NCBI GenBank assembly: GCA_000620945.1
Contig: KK211198.1
Location: 668,120 to 732,119, forward strand
Direction of reading: 5' to 3'
Origin: [Clostridium] viride DSM 6836
GTDB taxonomy: Bacteria > Bacillota > Clostridia > Oscillospirales > Oscillospiraceae
DNA: 64,000 nucleotides
Shown one piece after another: positions 54,755 through 62,612 of the stretch. A program made the position numbers and the translations under genes. Under the pieces are notes generated by a model. The model was not told the origin of the DNA. It worked only from the letters and a program-made list of their open reading frames with translations, and made no database searches. Positions within the stretch are counted from its first letter, which is position 1. Each line of letters begins with the position of its first letter.

Positions 54755-56442
54755 TTATTGTTTTAGCTTAAATTGACCAACAAGTTCTTGAAGTATCTCA
54801 GCTTGAGCGCTAAGTTCCTGACTGGCTGCGGCGCTTTCTTCTGCTGTCGCACTATTATTTTGAACAACTGCTGCAATTTGCTCGATACCCACATTGATTT
54901 GTGCAGCTGCTGTAGCTTGCTGCTCGGAAGCCTCAGATATTTTTTCAATTAAACTTACAGCTTGTCTAGTTACCTTTTCACTCTTATCTAAATATTTAGC
55001 TGTGTTGCTTGCAATTTCAGTTCCTGCATGTACAGCATTGATTGTTTCCTCAATTAGATACGTTGTATTCTTTGCTGCATCCGCCGACTTACTTGCTAGG
55101 TTTCTTACCTCATCAGCAACAACTGCAAAGCCTTTGCCAGCTGAACCAGCTCTTGCTGCTTCTACTGCTGCATTTAATGCCAAAATGTTTGTCTGGAAAG
55201 CGATGTCCTCGATAACCTTAATTATTTTTGAAATCTCAGTAGATTTAGCATTGATTAGATCCATGGCTACCATCATGTGTTTCATCTCTTCATTGCTTTT
55301 GAAGATTTCTTCGCCAGCCATTTCTGCGCTCTCATTTGCTAATTTAGCATTATCTGCATTCTGACGGATTTGCTCTGTAACCTCGGAAATTGAAGCAGAT
55401 AACTCTTCAATAGAGCTGGCTTGCTCTGCTGCCCCCTGTGATAAAGCCTGTGCACTACTAGATACTTGATTCGCCCCACCTGACACCTGAGTTGATGCTT
55501 GATTAATTTGCATGAGAGTGTAAGACAACTGAGCAATAATTTTTTCCATCGAAGTATGTAGGTTAGCAAAATCTCCAATATACAGTTTTGAATTTTTACT
55601 ATCAACCACAAAATTTCCGTTAGCAAGTTCAGAAAGTCCATTATCTAAGTCTTGAATTATACCAACAAGAATAGAAAGTAATATTTTGAGTTCCTCAGCC
55701 AGCTCTCCAAATTCGTCTTTTGCACGATAAGCTATTGTCGCATTAAGGTCCCCATTTGCAATTGCACGGGCTGCTTTGTTTATTTCTTTTACTGGAATCA
55801 AAAGTTTTTTTGTAACAAATAATCCGAGTGCTGCAGAAAAAATGATTGCCAATATAACAAAAACCATCATGATCATTATTGCGCTATTTGCTTGCTTGGT
55901 ATTCCCATCGCTTCGCTCTTTTGCTTCGTCTGTATTCCATTGGACAATGGTATCTATTAATTGATGCATTTCTTCATTACTTTTTTTAGACGAAAGTATC
56001 ATTTGAAAAATCTCAGATTCATCTTTCCCTGCTTTAAAAGAATTAATGATTTCATTGATATTAATATCATATATTTTATATGCTTCACTCAATTTTTCAA
56101 AATTACTTTTGTCATCCTGTGATGTTATCTTTTTTTCATATTCGGTAAATATTCTTCCATTTTTTTCAAGTTATTAAGTTCAGAATTATAAATTTCCTCT
56201 TTGCTATTATTATCTGAAATAAAAAGGTTTATCATATCTGAATTTGTTTCTAAGTATGCCCGCTGAATATTACTTATGTTCAAGATTCCCATAACATTTT
56301 CCTGATATAAATGAGTATCGTCATCATCAATATTCTTGAGGTTAATTATTCCTGTTACTCCAATCAATGCTGCTATAATTGTGATAATAAAAAAGCTCAC
56401 AAATAACTTTGCTGAGAGTTTTAAATTATTGAACCAATTCAT
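54755..56442 (-). pseudogene. methyl-accepting chemotaxis protein split by a frameshift
   Basis: Two adjacent frames make one receptor. 56442-56125 gives the N-terminus: membrane helix LSAKLFVSFFIITIIAALIGVTGI and the start of a 4-helix-bundle sensor, stopping at MKKR. 56092-54755 continues with the rest of the sensor, a second membrane helix, HAMP ([29 protein letters not shown]) and the full signalling domain ([40 protein letters not shown]). The break falls in a stretch with two A7 tracts (56137-56143 and 56160-56166, minus strand); one extra A in either restores a single frame of about 560 residues. Confidence 0.82.
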
Positions 56443-56573
56443 AATTATGGCCTCCTAATACTTCTCACTTGTTTGTTCTAAATGCTGATCTGCAAAGCCC
56501 AGTAAGCTTTCAATTATTCTCGGAGTTTGGGATGGGCAAAACCCTCAATTCCTTTGCCTCAGCTACTTATTCT

Positions 56574-57161
56574 TTATTTTACTTTTATACTATCCCAGTA
56601 GGCATTCCAAGTTTTGCTTGCAGGCAAATCTATTAGATTTCTACACATAAATAGCGAATTTAGTATGCCATGTATCATTGTTCCAAACAAAAACACATGT
56701 CCCTCGTGGAAGGATTTATCAATCTGATTCTGATTAGCTGCTATCTTAAAAATATTAATTAAAGATTTAATATAGATTGTTTCCTTTTCGAAAATCGCTC
56801 CTTTACATTTTTCCTTTAGCTCAGCATTATCAATCAATAAAACATGATACCAGAAACGCAATTTATCATTGTCATTATTAAAGTACCCAAGAATACTCCA
56901 AAAAAACTTTTCTAAAAATTCTTTAAACCCATGTTTAATATTATCTTCCAAATATTCAACCTGAATATTAAGAAAAGTAAAGTAGTTTTCTATTTCATCT
57001 AATACTACTTTTTCAATCAGTTCCTCCTTATTTTTAAAATGGCTATAAATAGAAGGTGGCTTTAAATTTACTTTGTTGGCAACTTCCAAAATCGTTAAGT
57101 GATAACCCCTTTCACTAAATAATTCGGTTGTTTTACTTATTATTTCTTCTTTTTTATTCAT
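56574..57161 (-). CDS. TetR/AcrR-family regulator
   Basis: 195 residues. N-terminal helix-turn-helix (KKEEIISKTTELFSERGYHLTILEVANKVNLKPPSIYSHFKNKEELIEKVV) is classic TetR; the C-terminal ligand domain is all helical. ATG 57161 is chosen for GGGGTG five bases upstream. A palindrome overlapping the upstream region (57183-57198) suggests autorepression. No divergent efflux gene is seen. Confidence 0.92.
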   Translation of the reverse strand: MNKKEEIISKTTELFSERGYHLTILEVANKVNLKPPSIYSHFKNKEELIEKVVLDEIENYFTFLNIQVEYLEDNIKHGFKEFLEKFFWSILGYFNNDNDKLRFWYHVLLIDNAELKEKCKGAIFEKETIYIKSLINIFKIAANQNQIDKSFHEGHVFLFGTMIHGILNSLFMCRNLIDLPASKTWNAYWDSIKVK

Positions 57162-57182
57162 GTAAGCACCCCACTCGAAAAT

Positions 57183-57198
57183 ACGAACGACCATTCGT
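57183..57198. promoter_or_regulatory. candidate TetR operator
   Basis: ACGAACGACCATTCGT: arms ACGAA/TTCGT around a six-base centre, 22 bases before the regulator start. Confidence 0.6.
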
Positions 57199-57229
57199 AA
57201 GTAAATTCTACCACCTTTTTTAAATAAGT

Positions 57230-57600
57230 CAACAAGAATAGAAATTAGTCGTTTTTGACGAAAAACTTTTCTTTGCTCACAGTAAAAGACCTGCCGCGTC
57301 TTTTACTGTAGTGAGATCGCCCCCCAGCTCTGGATGTTTCTCCTCGGCGGGGGGTTGCTTTATTTCCATAGTGTCCGCTGCGTGCTTGCTCTTCTGCGAT
57401 GCCTTAAAAAACGGTGGAACGTGCACCCATTGCAACCGTGTTCTCAAATTTTGCTGCCTAGCTCTGTTCCTCTGTATCAGATGGCAGAGAAGCACATTTA
57501 AGGCAAGGGGTCCAAAAAAGGAAACTCCCCCCAGGCTAGCCAGGGGGAGTACTTCAAAGTTATAACTTCGCTCTCTCGGCATAAACTGTACAACTATGAA
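57230..57600. other. gene-poor stretch with terminator-like hairpin
   Basis: About 370 bases. Open frames here lack ribosome-binding sites and look non-coding. A strong ACTCCCCC/GGGGGAGT hairpin lies at 57524-57550, of the type used throughout the island. Confidence 0.4.
57524..57550. terminator. ACTCCCCC-type hairpin
   Basis: ACTCCCCC (57524-57531) with GGGGGAGT (57543-57550), inner GGCTAGCC. No obvious gene ends here, so it may be left from a lost gene. Confidence 0.55.
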
Positions 57601-57618
57601 AGCAACGGAGGAAATGAG

Positions 57619-57813
57619 ATGCCCGTATGTCCACTTATGTCTACATCGGAGAAGCTAATTAATTGCATAGAGGGCGATTGTGCTTTTTGGTACGAGGAAA
57701 CAATGACACACCAGTGGGATCCTGTTGTCTATTGGGAAAAAGAATCCGTTATTCTTAGAGGATGCTCTATACCAAGAATTGCAAAGGTAATTAAGAAAGA
57801 AGATACGTTATAA
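57619..57813 (+). CDS. 64-residue Cys-containing small protein
   Basis: PVCPLMSTSEKLINCIEGDCAFWYEE has the spacing of small metal-binding proteins seen in phages and islands of Firmicutes (CPLMS...C-x4-CAW). The rest (WDPVVYWEKESVILRGCSIPRIAKVIKKED) has one more Cys. GGAGG seven bases before the ATG and its own terminator support a real gene. Function unknown. Confidence 0.7.
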   Translation: MPVCPLMSTSEKLINCIEGDCAFWYEETMTHQWDPVVYWEKESVILRGCSIPRIAKVIKKEDTL

Positions 57814-57818
57814 ACAAA

Positions 57819-57855
57819 AACCCCCGGCTCTGGATTGGATCCTTAGCCGGGGGTT
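57819..57855 (+). terminator. terminator of the 64-aa gene
   Basis: AACCCCCGGCT (57819-57829) with AGCCGGGGGTT (57845-57855), then CTTT. Confidence 0.88.
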
Positions 57856-57974
57856 CTTTATGAACTATTCAGTTTTCTTGGACAGCAAAGCGATTTGAGC
57901 ACAGGACTTGTTAAATGAATGCTTTGTAAGGCACGGAACAGGGGAATTATCACATAGAGACAGAAACAAAAAAA

Positions 57975-58001
57975 GCCAGGCCAAAGATCTGCCGGCCTGG
58001 C
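57975..58001 (-). terminator. orphan minus-strand terminator
   Basis: GCCAGGCC (57975-57982) with GGCCTGGC (57994-58001), followed on the minus strand by seven T. No minus-strand gene ends here; the next upstream (minus) sequences are pseudogenes. Confidence 0.7.
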
Positions 58002-58102
58002 GGTGCTATCTCATCTGCAGAAAATACAACAGCGATCGACACTAAGTCAAACTATGGATCATATTTTAGAATAAGGTTTTAAAAGGAAAGGAGTTGGTCT
58101 AA

Positions 58103-58546
58103 ATGTTTTTGAAGAATCTTCGCCGTAGTAGTATGGATAATAACATAACTACTTTAAAGGATAATGGCCCGGATCCTTATGTTATAGATTTAGACAAGGC
58201 CAGCAAACAGAATAAAACTTATCGAACTGCTCTTTGGACTGGAGAACATTTGCAACTTACTTTAATGAGCATCAATGTTAATGACGATATTGGATTGGAG
58301 GTTCATCCCGTAACTGATCAATTTATTCGCATTGAACAAGGGGAGGGGCTTGCACAAATGGGCCCCATGAAAAATAATTTATCTTTTCAAACGTCAGTTT
58401 CTGATGGTTATGCTATCTTCGTACCCGCAGGAACTTGGCATAATGTCATTAATACGGGTAACAAACCATTGAAACTATATTCCATCTATGCCCCTCCGAA
58501 GCACCCAAAGGGAACCATTCAAATAACGAAACCATCTGAGCATTAA
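58103..58546 (+). CDS. cupin-domain protein
   Basis: 147 residues. A cupin barrel: motif 1 region DIGLEVHPVTDQFIRIEQGEG, motif 2 region DGYAIFVPAGTWHNVINTGNKPLKLYSIYAPPKHPKGT. The metal ligands His (VHP, TWHN) and Glu (IEQGEG) are present. Proteins of this kind occur widely as small mannose-6-P isomerase-like cupins. AAAGGAG precedes the ATG. Substrate unknown. Confidence 0.87.
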   Translation: MFLKNLRRSSMDNNITTLKDNGPDPYVIDLDKASKQNKTYRTALWTGEHLQLTLMSINVNDDIGLEVHPVTDQFIRIEQGEGLAQMGPMKNNLSFQTSVSDGYAIFVPAGTWHNVINTGNKPLKLYSIYAPPKHPKGTIQITKPSEH

Positions 58547-58551
58547 AGTTT

Positions 58552-58581
58552 CAACTCCCCCAAACTGGTAAGGGGGAGTTG
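58552..58581 (+). terminator. terminator of the cupin gene
   Basis: CAACTCCCCC (58552-58561) with GGGGGAGTTG (58572-58581), six bases after the stop; short T-run. Confidence 0.75.
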
Positions 58582-58703
58582 AGCTTTAAAAGACACTAAA
58601 ATTTCTAACCCGGTAAACCAACCATTTCCTCGTACCATTAATATTGACCGCATATTATAGTATCTACAATTTTTATTAAATTAGGCACAACCATACATGA
58701 TAA

Positions 58704-58945
58704 TTCTGGGCGAACAAAACTAACAAAGAAACCAGAGGAAAGTCCATTATTGCAAACGCAATTGCGGTGGCTTTAACAGAAAATCTTACCGTTTCTCAGC
58801 AAAATGCTCTTGGTAATTTGATTGTACAAATTGGTTCCACAGTTCTTCGATAGCGGCAACTACTGATCTTTGTAGTGAGGTATGTTCTAATACTACTTGT
58901 AATAATCCGCCTGGACAGAGCAGACAAACGCAGGTTATTGGGTAA
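58704..58945 (+). pseudogene. remnant of a small clostridial protein gene
   Basis: Frame 58704-58853 reads IANAIAVALTENLTVSQQNALGNLIVQIGSTVL then hits a stop; one frame over (from about 58847) it continues SIAATTDLCSEVCSNTTCNNPPGQ and stops at 58945. The ANAIAVALxxxLTxxxxNxLGNLIVxIGSTLLxIAA pattern resembles small proteins common in spore-forming Clostridia. No start codon or ribosome-binding site remains, and one base is missing near 58846. Confidence 0.5.
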
Positions 58946-58987
58946 AAGCCAGAGGAATAATGTAGCTTTTTAAACGTAAACCGCATC

Positions 58988-59080
58988 TTAACCACAGCAG
59001 TTTACGAAGGACTTGAGCATCAACGGATCAATTCGCCAAAGCTTATGTAACTCGGATAAAAATACATGCGTTAACTTTAG
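58988..59080 (-). pseudogene. 3' remnant of the 'MFSLIF' small-protein family
   Basis: Minus strand reads LTHVFLSELHKLWRIDPLMLKSFVN then a stop at 58988, clearly related to the C-terminus of the gene at 61204-61467 (THAFLAEIHKLRQIDPLTLKAFVN). The 5' part is gone and the sequence abuts paralogue 2. Flanking DNA (58954-58990) also matches 61160-61203, so a segment was duplicated and then truncated. Confidence 0.75.
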
Positions 59081-59478
59081 AATACAGTTGTTATATCAAG
59101 CCCAGTAAGCCAAGCGTTGTTTATATTTCCACCGATAACGGAAACTCCATAATAATCTATTTCTGAAATAATCTTAACAATGCGTACAACAATTCCGTTT
59201 ATCACAAACGGATTGGTAAAAGAATTTTCCCTATTTGTGTTTATTATAGCTAGGTCACCTACTCGAAGGTTAGGGTGGTTTGGATCAACTGGAGTTAAAT
59301 CTTGTACAGCTAACCATTTGTAAAATTGCCCATTTGGCAGTACAGCGACATATAATGGTCCTACCCATCGATTTACGATGGTGCCAATAGCACCGATTCT
59401 GATAATGGGAGAATTGTCCACTAATGTTACAATCTTATCTCCTGGACTAAAGATCTCATCATTTTTGCAAGTAATCAA
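59077..59478 (-). CDS. SH3/KOW-like tandem-domain protein, paralogue 2
   Basis: 133 residues. IFSPGDKIVTLVDNSPIIRIGAIGTIVNRWVGPLYVAVLPNGQFYKWL and VRIVKIISEIDYYGVSVIGGNINNAWLTGLDI match the two halves of the family, with a middle DPNHPNLRVGDLAIIN. TTG 59478 is the likely start, eight bases after AGGAGG. Clearly diverged from paralogues 1 and 5, closest in layout to paralogue 3. Confidence 0.68.
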   Translation of the reverse strand: MITCKNDEIFSPGDKIVTLVDNSPIIRIGAIGTIVNRWVGPLYVAVLPNGQFYKWLAVQDLTPVDPNHPNLRVGDLAIINTNRENSFTNPFVINGIVVRIVKIISEIDYYGVSVIGGNINNAWLTGLDITTVF

Positions 59479-59593
59479 GGGTCTCACCTCCTAGCCACAG
59501 TATATTCTTGTTTGTGTGAATCAATGTTTTTATGTTATGTACAGGATTCTAAGAACTCCCTGATTTGTAATGAGTAGTCTCGAATTTCCGTAC

Positions 59594-59636
59594 AAACAAA
59601 AACCAGAGTAAGGATTGCTCCGGCCTATGGCTTGTT
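59594..59636. repeat. decayed copy of the 54159 terminator module
   Basis: AAACCAGAGTAAGGATTGCT and the following CCGGCCTATGGCTTGTTTAT match 54155-54196 except for a few changes that weaken the stem. It still lies just after paralogue 3. Confidence 0.6.
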
Positions 59637-59638
59637 TA

Positions 59639-60031
59639 TTATACTGGAATTCTAGTAACATCAATACCTGTAACCCTGTATCTTTCTGGAAAATTGCTTA
59701 CACCAACTTCATAGTAATCAATACTGTCTATCCTTTTAACAATTTGAACCACGGTACCCTTTTCTAGGGTTTTTGGGCCTAGCCTTGTAGTGGTAACGAT
59801 AGCATAATTACCTTCTAGCAAAATTTTAACCTCTGGATTAACTGATTCTAGTTCAAATATTGTAAACCACTTAAGAATTTCTCCACTTGGTGTTTTTACT
59901 GCTAGTAACCTTCCCCTTTCCCTGTTTATGATCCTACCAACAGATCCAGCTTGGAATTCTGGAGCAAAAAAAGACAGTGCCATAACATTTTGGCCGGGAA
60001 CATACACTTCACTATTCGTGCAGCTTATCAC
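59639..60031 (-). CDS. SH3/KOW-like tandem-domain protein, paralogue 3
   Basis: 130 residues. VYVPGQNVMALSFFAPEFQAGSVGRIINRERGRLLAVKTPSGEILKWF, then GNYAIVTTTRLGPKTLEKGTVVQIVKRIDSIDYYEVGVSN. The second half keeps the VVxIVKxIDxIDYY signature. GTG 60031 follows GGGGTGA; a GTG three codons upstream is less well placed. Function unknown. Confidence 0.65.
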   Translation of the reverse strand: MISCTNSEVYVPGQNVMALSFFAPEFQAGSVGRIINRERGRLLAVKTPSGEILKWFTIFELESVNPEVKILLEGNYAIVTTTRLGPKTLEKGTVVQIVKRIDSIDYYEVGVSNFPERYRVTGIDVTRIPV

Positions 60032-60108
60032 AAATATCACCCCAAATATAATATATTCCTATGGGATGTTTCCCGTTCTTAGGAGGCTAGAAAATGCACG
60101 CAAAAAAG

Positions 60109-60146
60109 ACCCCCCAGCCCTGGATTTTTACTCCTGGCTGGGGGGT
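60109..60146 (-). terminator. terminator of the gene at 60215
   Basis: ACCCCCCAGCC (60109-60119) with GGCTGGGGGGT (60136-60146), then TCTTTTTT on the minus strand. Confidence 0.88.
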
Positions 60147-60214
60147 GCTGTATATTCTATTCAGCATCTCGCACTTCTCGCGCAATATCGGAAGATAGTT
60201 GCGGAAGAAACTAG

Positions 60215-60439
60215 TTACTTCAGTTGACCTAACTTTAGTAGTTCTACCAAGAAAGCAAGAGTCGCATCAAATAAATCTTCCTCGGGAAGGCGCTCCTCAT
60301 TAAGGGCATCCACAAAGTGCTTTCCAATCATGTATTCGATTGGTGTGCCCCAAATGACTGCACTATTGCAAGCTCTGACTCCGCACACTTTTAAATGCAA
60401 AATACGTTCAACATTTTTACAGAATATCAGACTAAACAT
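60215..60439 (-). CDS. 'MFSLIF' family small protein, copy A
   Basis: 74 residues, unrecognised family. FSLIFCKNVERILHLKVCGVRACNSAVIWGTPIEYMIGKHFVDALNEERLPEEDLFDATLAFLVELLKLGQ: a short beta start, two conserved Cys (CGVRAC), and helices. GGAGGG precedes ATG 60439. A close relative lies at 61204-61467 and a remnant at 58988. DNA just upstream (GAGCGTGAATTGACCACA, about 60528) also matches that of copy B (61512), so promoter and gene were duplicated together. Confidence 0.65.
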   Translation of the reverse strand: MFSLIFCKNVERILHLKVCGVRACNSAVIWGTPIEYMIGKHFVDALNEERLPEEDLFDATLAFLVELLKLGQLK

Positions 60440-60645
60440 GTGTATCCCTCCTATTGTTATTTTTAATAATCGTATTATATCATGTTGCAAATAGTTTTCT
60501 ATGCATCATGCGTGAGTTGTGTAAAATTGAGCGTGAATTGACCACATACAAGGCATACTCATTGTGTAATTTATAACTACATTTCCTCTTGTTTCCCCCT
60601 CTCATTGCCGTTATGGTTTTGAGGCGGGGTTATAAAAAGAAAAAA

Positions 60646-60665
60646 CTCCCTCGAATCCGAGGGAG
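60646..60665 (-). terminator. terminator of paralogue 4
   Basis: CTCCCTCG (60646-60653) with CGAGGGAG (60658-60665), then TTTTTCTTTTT on the minus strand. Confidence 0.88.
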
Positions 60666-60670
60666 CGCAT

Positions 60671-61036
60671 TTACTTATATGGAGCTAACTCCATCCAAGT
60701 GTACCAATGTAAATCATCGTTAATGAGTACGTTATAATAGCTTATTTGATCGATAGCTTTCACGACTCGAACTAAATCGCCGCCTTTTATCCCGCTAATT
60801 CGTTTCTCCTGCGGGATTACCATTACTACGTCGCCCTCATTTATTCGATGCTTGTCTGGGTCGATCATTTGCAATTCGTGCTCAAAAAACCAATCCAAAC
60901 CTCCATCTTTAGTTGCCACAGCATATATATTACCTACCCATCTTTTGTCTATAAGGCCAACAGTTCCCCTCTTTATGCCCCATCTGTCTGTCAGGGTAAT
61001 AACTTTTTCTCCAGGGAAAAATCGTTTTTCAAGCAA
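60671..61036 (-). CDS. SH3/KOW-like tandem-domain protein, paralogue 4
   Basis: 121 residues. FFPGEKVITLTDRWGIKRGTVGLIDKRWVGNIYAVATKDGGLDWFFEHEL, INEGDVVMVIPQEKRISGIKGGDLVRVVKAIDQISYYNVLI, ending WMELAPYK. TTG 61036 is the start, eight bases after GAGG; the frame is open to 61189, but the extra part reads through the preceding terminator region and is not credible. Nearest in pattern to paralogues 1 and 5. Confidence 0.7.
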   Translation of the reverse strand: MLEKRFFPGEKVITLTDRWGIKRGTVGLIDKRWVGNIYAVATKDGGLDWFFEHELQMIDPDKHRINEGDVVMVIPQEKRISGIKGGDLVRVVKAIDQISYYNVLINDDLHWYTWMELAPYK

Positions 61037-61106
61037 AGTAATCACCTCTATATAGTATAGATAATTTGTAGTGAGTTGTGTCCCGGTTGAACACTGAAAA
61101 ACAAAA

Positions 61107-61138
61107 ACCCCTCCAAGGCCGCTAAACCAAGGAGGGGT
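61107..61138. terminator. ACCCCTCC-type terminator
   Basis: ACCCCTCC (61107-61114) with GGAGGGGT (61131-61138). Nearly the same as the hairpin at 52067-52098 including flanks. Lies after the gene at 61204 (minus). Confidence 0.82.
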
Positions 61139-61203
61139 GATTTTATTCTGGTTGGCACGAAGAAAACCAGATTTGATGAAGTTTTTCAAGCGTAAACCGC
61201 AAC

Positions 61204-61467
61204 TTAACTATAGAGGTTTACGAAAGCCTTGAGAGTCAACGGATCAATTTGTCTCAACTTATGTATCTCAGCTAAAAATGCATGCGTTGCATCTAGTAGT
61301 TTCTCTTCCGGAACTCTGTGCTCGTTTAAGTTGTCAACGAAGTACTTTGCAAGCATGTACTCAATCGGAGTGCCCCAAGTCACGACACTATTGCAAGTCT
61401 TAACTCCGCACACTTTTAAATATAAGATACGATCTATATTATCTCTGCTAAAAATTAGACTAAACAT
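61204..61467 (-). CDS. 'MFSLIF' family small protein, copy B
   Basis: 87 residues. FSLIFSRDNIDRILYLKVCGVKTCNSVVTWGTPIEYMLAKYFVDNLNEHRVPEEKLLDATHAFLAEIHKLRQ is clearly homologous to copy A, with a longer C-terminus (IDPLTLKAFVNLYS) preserved also in the remnant at 58988. GGTGGG precedes ATG 61467. Function unknown. Confidence 0.65.
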   Translation of the reverse strand: MFSLIFSRDNIDRILYLKVCGVKTCNSVVTWGTPIEYMLAKYFVDNLNEHRVPEEKLLDATHAFLAEIHKLRQIDPLTLKAFVNLYS

Positions 61468-61569
61468 ATGCAATCCCACCTTACCTAATTTCAATTTATA
61501 CTGCAAAAAATGAGCGTGAATGGATCACACGGTAACTAACACAATTTAAATTCGGATCGTTAAACAAGG

Positions 61570-61776
61570 TTATACTTCATTCAATTCGAAGATAACCTTA
61601 TTGCAGTCATTACAAAAACACACGGGTAGAGACCGTCGATGCCTTGCGGTTAACCGTACTCTTCCGTAAACAAGGCGAGGATTATCAAGAGGAGGAGGGC
61701 TTTTTAAAAAATATACCTGAGTTGTACTTTGTATAATTACATGATCCATTATTGATTTGCAATAAGGACATTCCAT
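61570..61776 (-). CDS. 68-residue zinc-ribbon protein
   Basis: N-terminal CPYCKS and a C-terminal CFCNDCNKVIFEL form a four-Cys zinc ribbon, with a central PPPLDNPRLVYGRVRLTARHRRSLPVCF segment. This layout (MECPYCKxxM...) matches small PF20097-like zinc-ribbon proteins of Firmicutes. GGAGG precedes the ATG. Confidence 0.75.
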   Translation of the reverse strand: MECPYCKSIMDHVIIQSTTQVYFLKSPPPLDNPRLVYGRVRLTARHRRSLPVCFCNDCNKVIFELNEV

Positions 61777-61888
61777 TATGTACCTCCATGTTTTTCTTTA
61801 AAATGAGACACATTCAATATAGAGTTCGATATGAAAAGAGAAATTATTGGGGTCCTTCCCAAAATACTCATTGAATAAGAATAAAAAA

Positions 61889-61910
61889 GCTCCCCCGTTA
61901 GCGAGGGAGC
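61889..61910 (-). terminator. terminator of paralogue 5
   Basis: GCTCCC (61889-61894) with GGGAGC (61905-61910), inner CG/CG, then TTTTTTAT on the minus strand. Confidence 0.82.
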
Positions 61911-61916
61911 GTACGT

Positions 61917-62282
61917 TTACTTATGTGGAGCCAATTGAAAGCCGCCAAACCAATGTGGTTGGTCGTAAATTATTACCATATAGTAATCTACATCATAAGC
62001 CACTTTAGCCACTGTAAACCTATCTCCAAGTTTAGCGTACGGGTGTTGATGGTCGTCTAAGGTTACGACTATAGTATCTCCTACTATTACCTTATGACGA
62101 TTTGGGTCAGTTAAGCTCACTTCGTAATCACTTAACCAGCGAAAGGATCCGTTTGATATTTTTACACTATATGCCGTCCCCGCCCATTTACTGACTACTC
62201 TTCCTACAGACCCAACCGGAACATCATCGTACTCAACTATTGTTATAACTTTATCGCCCGGATAAAACTTATCGTATCTCAC
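61917..62282 (-). CDS. SH3/KOW-like tandem-domain protein, paralogue 5
   Basis: 121 residues. FYPGDKVITIVEYDDVPVGSVGRVVSKWAGTAYSVKISNGSFRWLSDYE, DPNRHKVIVGDTIVVTLDDHQHPYAKLGDRFTVAKVAYDVDYYMVII, ending HWFGGFQLAPHK. Starts at GTG 62282 after GAGGTGA. Closest to paralogue 1 at 52104, about 10 kb away, including the QHHH/HQH motif between the two domains. Confidence 0.72.
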   Translation of the reverse strand: MRYDKFYPGDKVITIVEYDDVPVGSVGRVVSKWAGTAYSVKISNGSFRWLSDYEVSLTDPNRHKVIVGDTIVVTLDDHQHPYAKLGDRFTVAKVAYDVDYYMVIIYDQPHWFGGFQLAPHK

Positions 62283-62493
62283 TCAACTCACCTCTTTATA
62301 GTATATGTATCGATTTGCGTCAGTGAGCAAACTTAAAAACTCCCCCAAGGAAAAATTCAAGGGGAAGTGATATTTTAGACTATTGCATTCTGATACCTAC
62401 CATAGGCAAACCCAGCAGTGTCTATGCGGAGCAACAACAAACCCAGCAATATCTACGTGGACACCCCTTACCTTGTGATGTGCAATAAAAAGC

Positions 62494-62520
62494 TCCCCCA
62501 TGATTTATGGTCATGGGGGA
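62494..62520 (-). terminator. terminator of the LysM gene
   Basis: TCCCCCATGA (62494-62503) with TCATGGGGGA (62511-62520), then GCTTTTTATT on the minus strand. Confidence 0.85.
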
Positions 62521-62612
62521 TAAGTATTATGAAAGATCTTCTATATATCCGAACATTGAGTTGGCGTTGTTCCTCATTCAGGATACATGCCCCTGCACGC
62601 TGCGAATTATAA

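Noticed and set aside
57277-57582. 101-codon minus-strand frame and 84-codon plus-strand frame near 57.4 kb
   Set aside because: Both cross the terminator hairpin and lack start signals or recognisable sequence.
62407-62461. Direct repeat CAAACCCAGCA...TCTA(T/C)G twice, 31 bases apart
   Set aside because: Only two short imperfect copies without coding or regulatory context.
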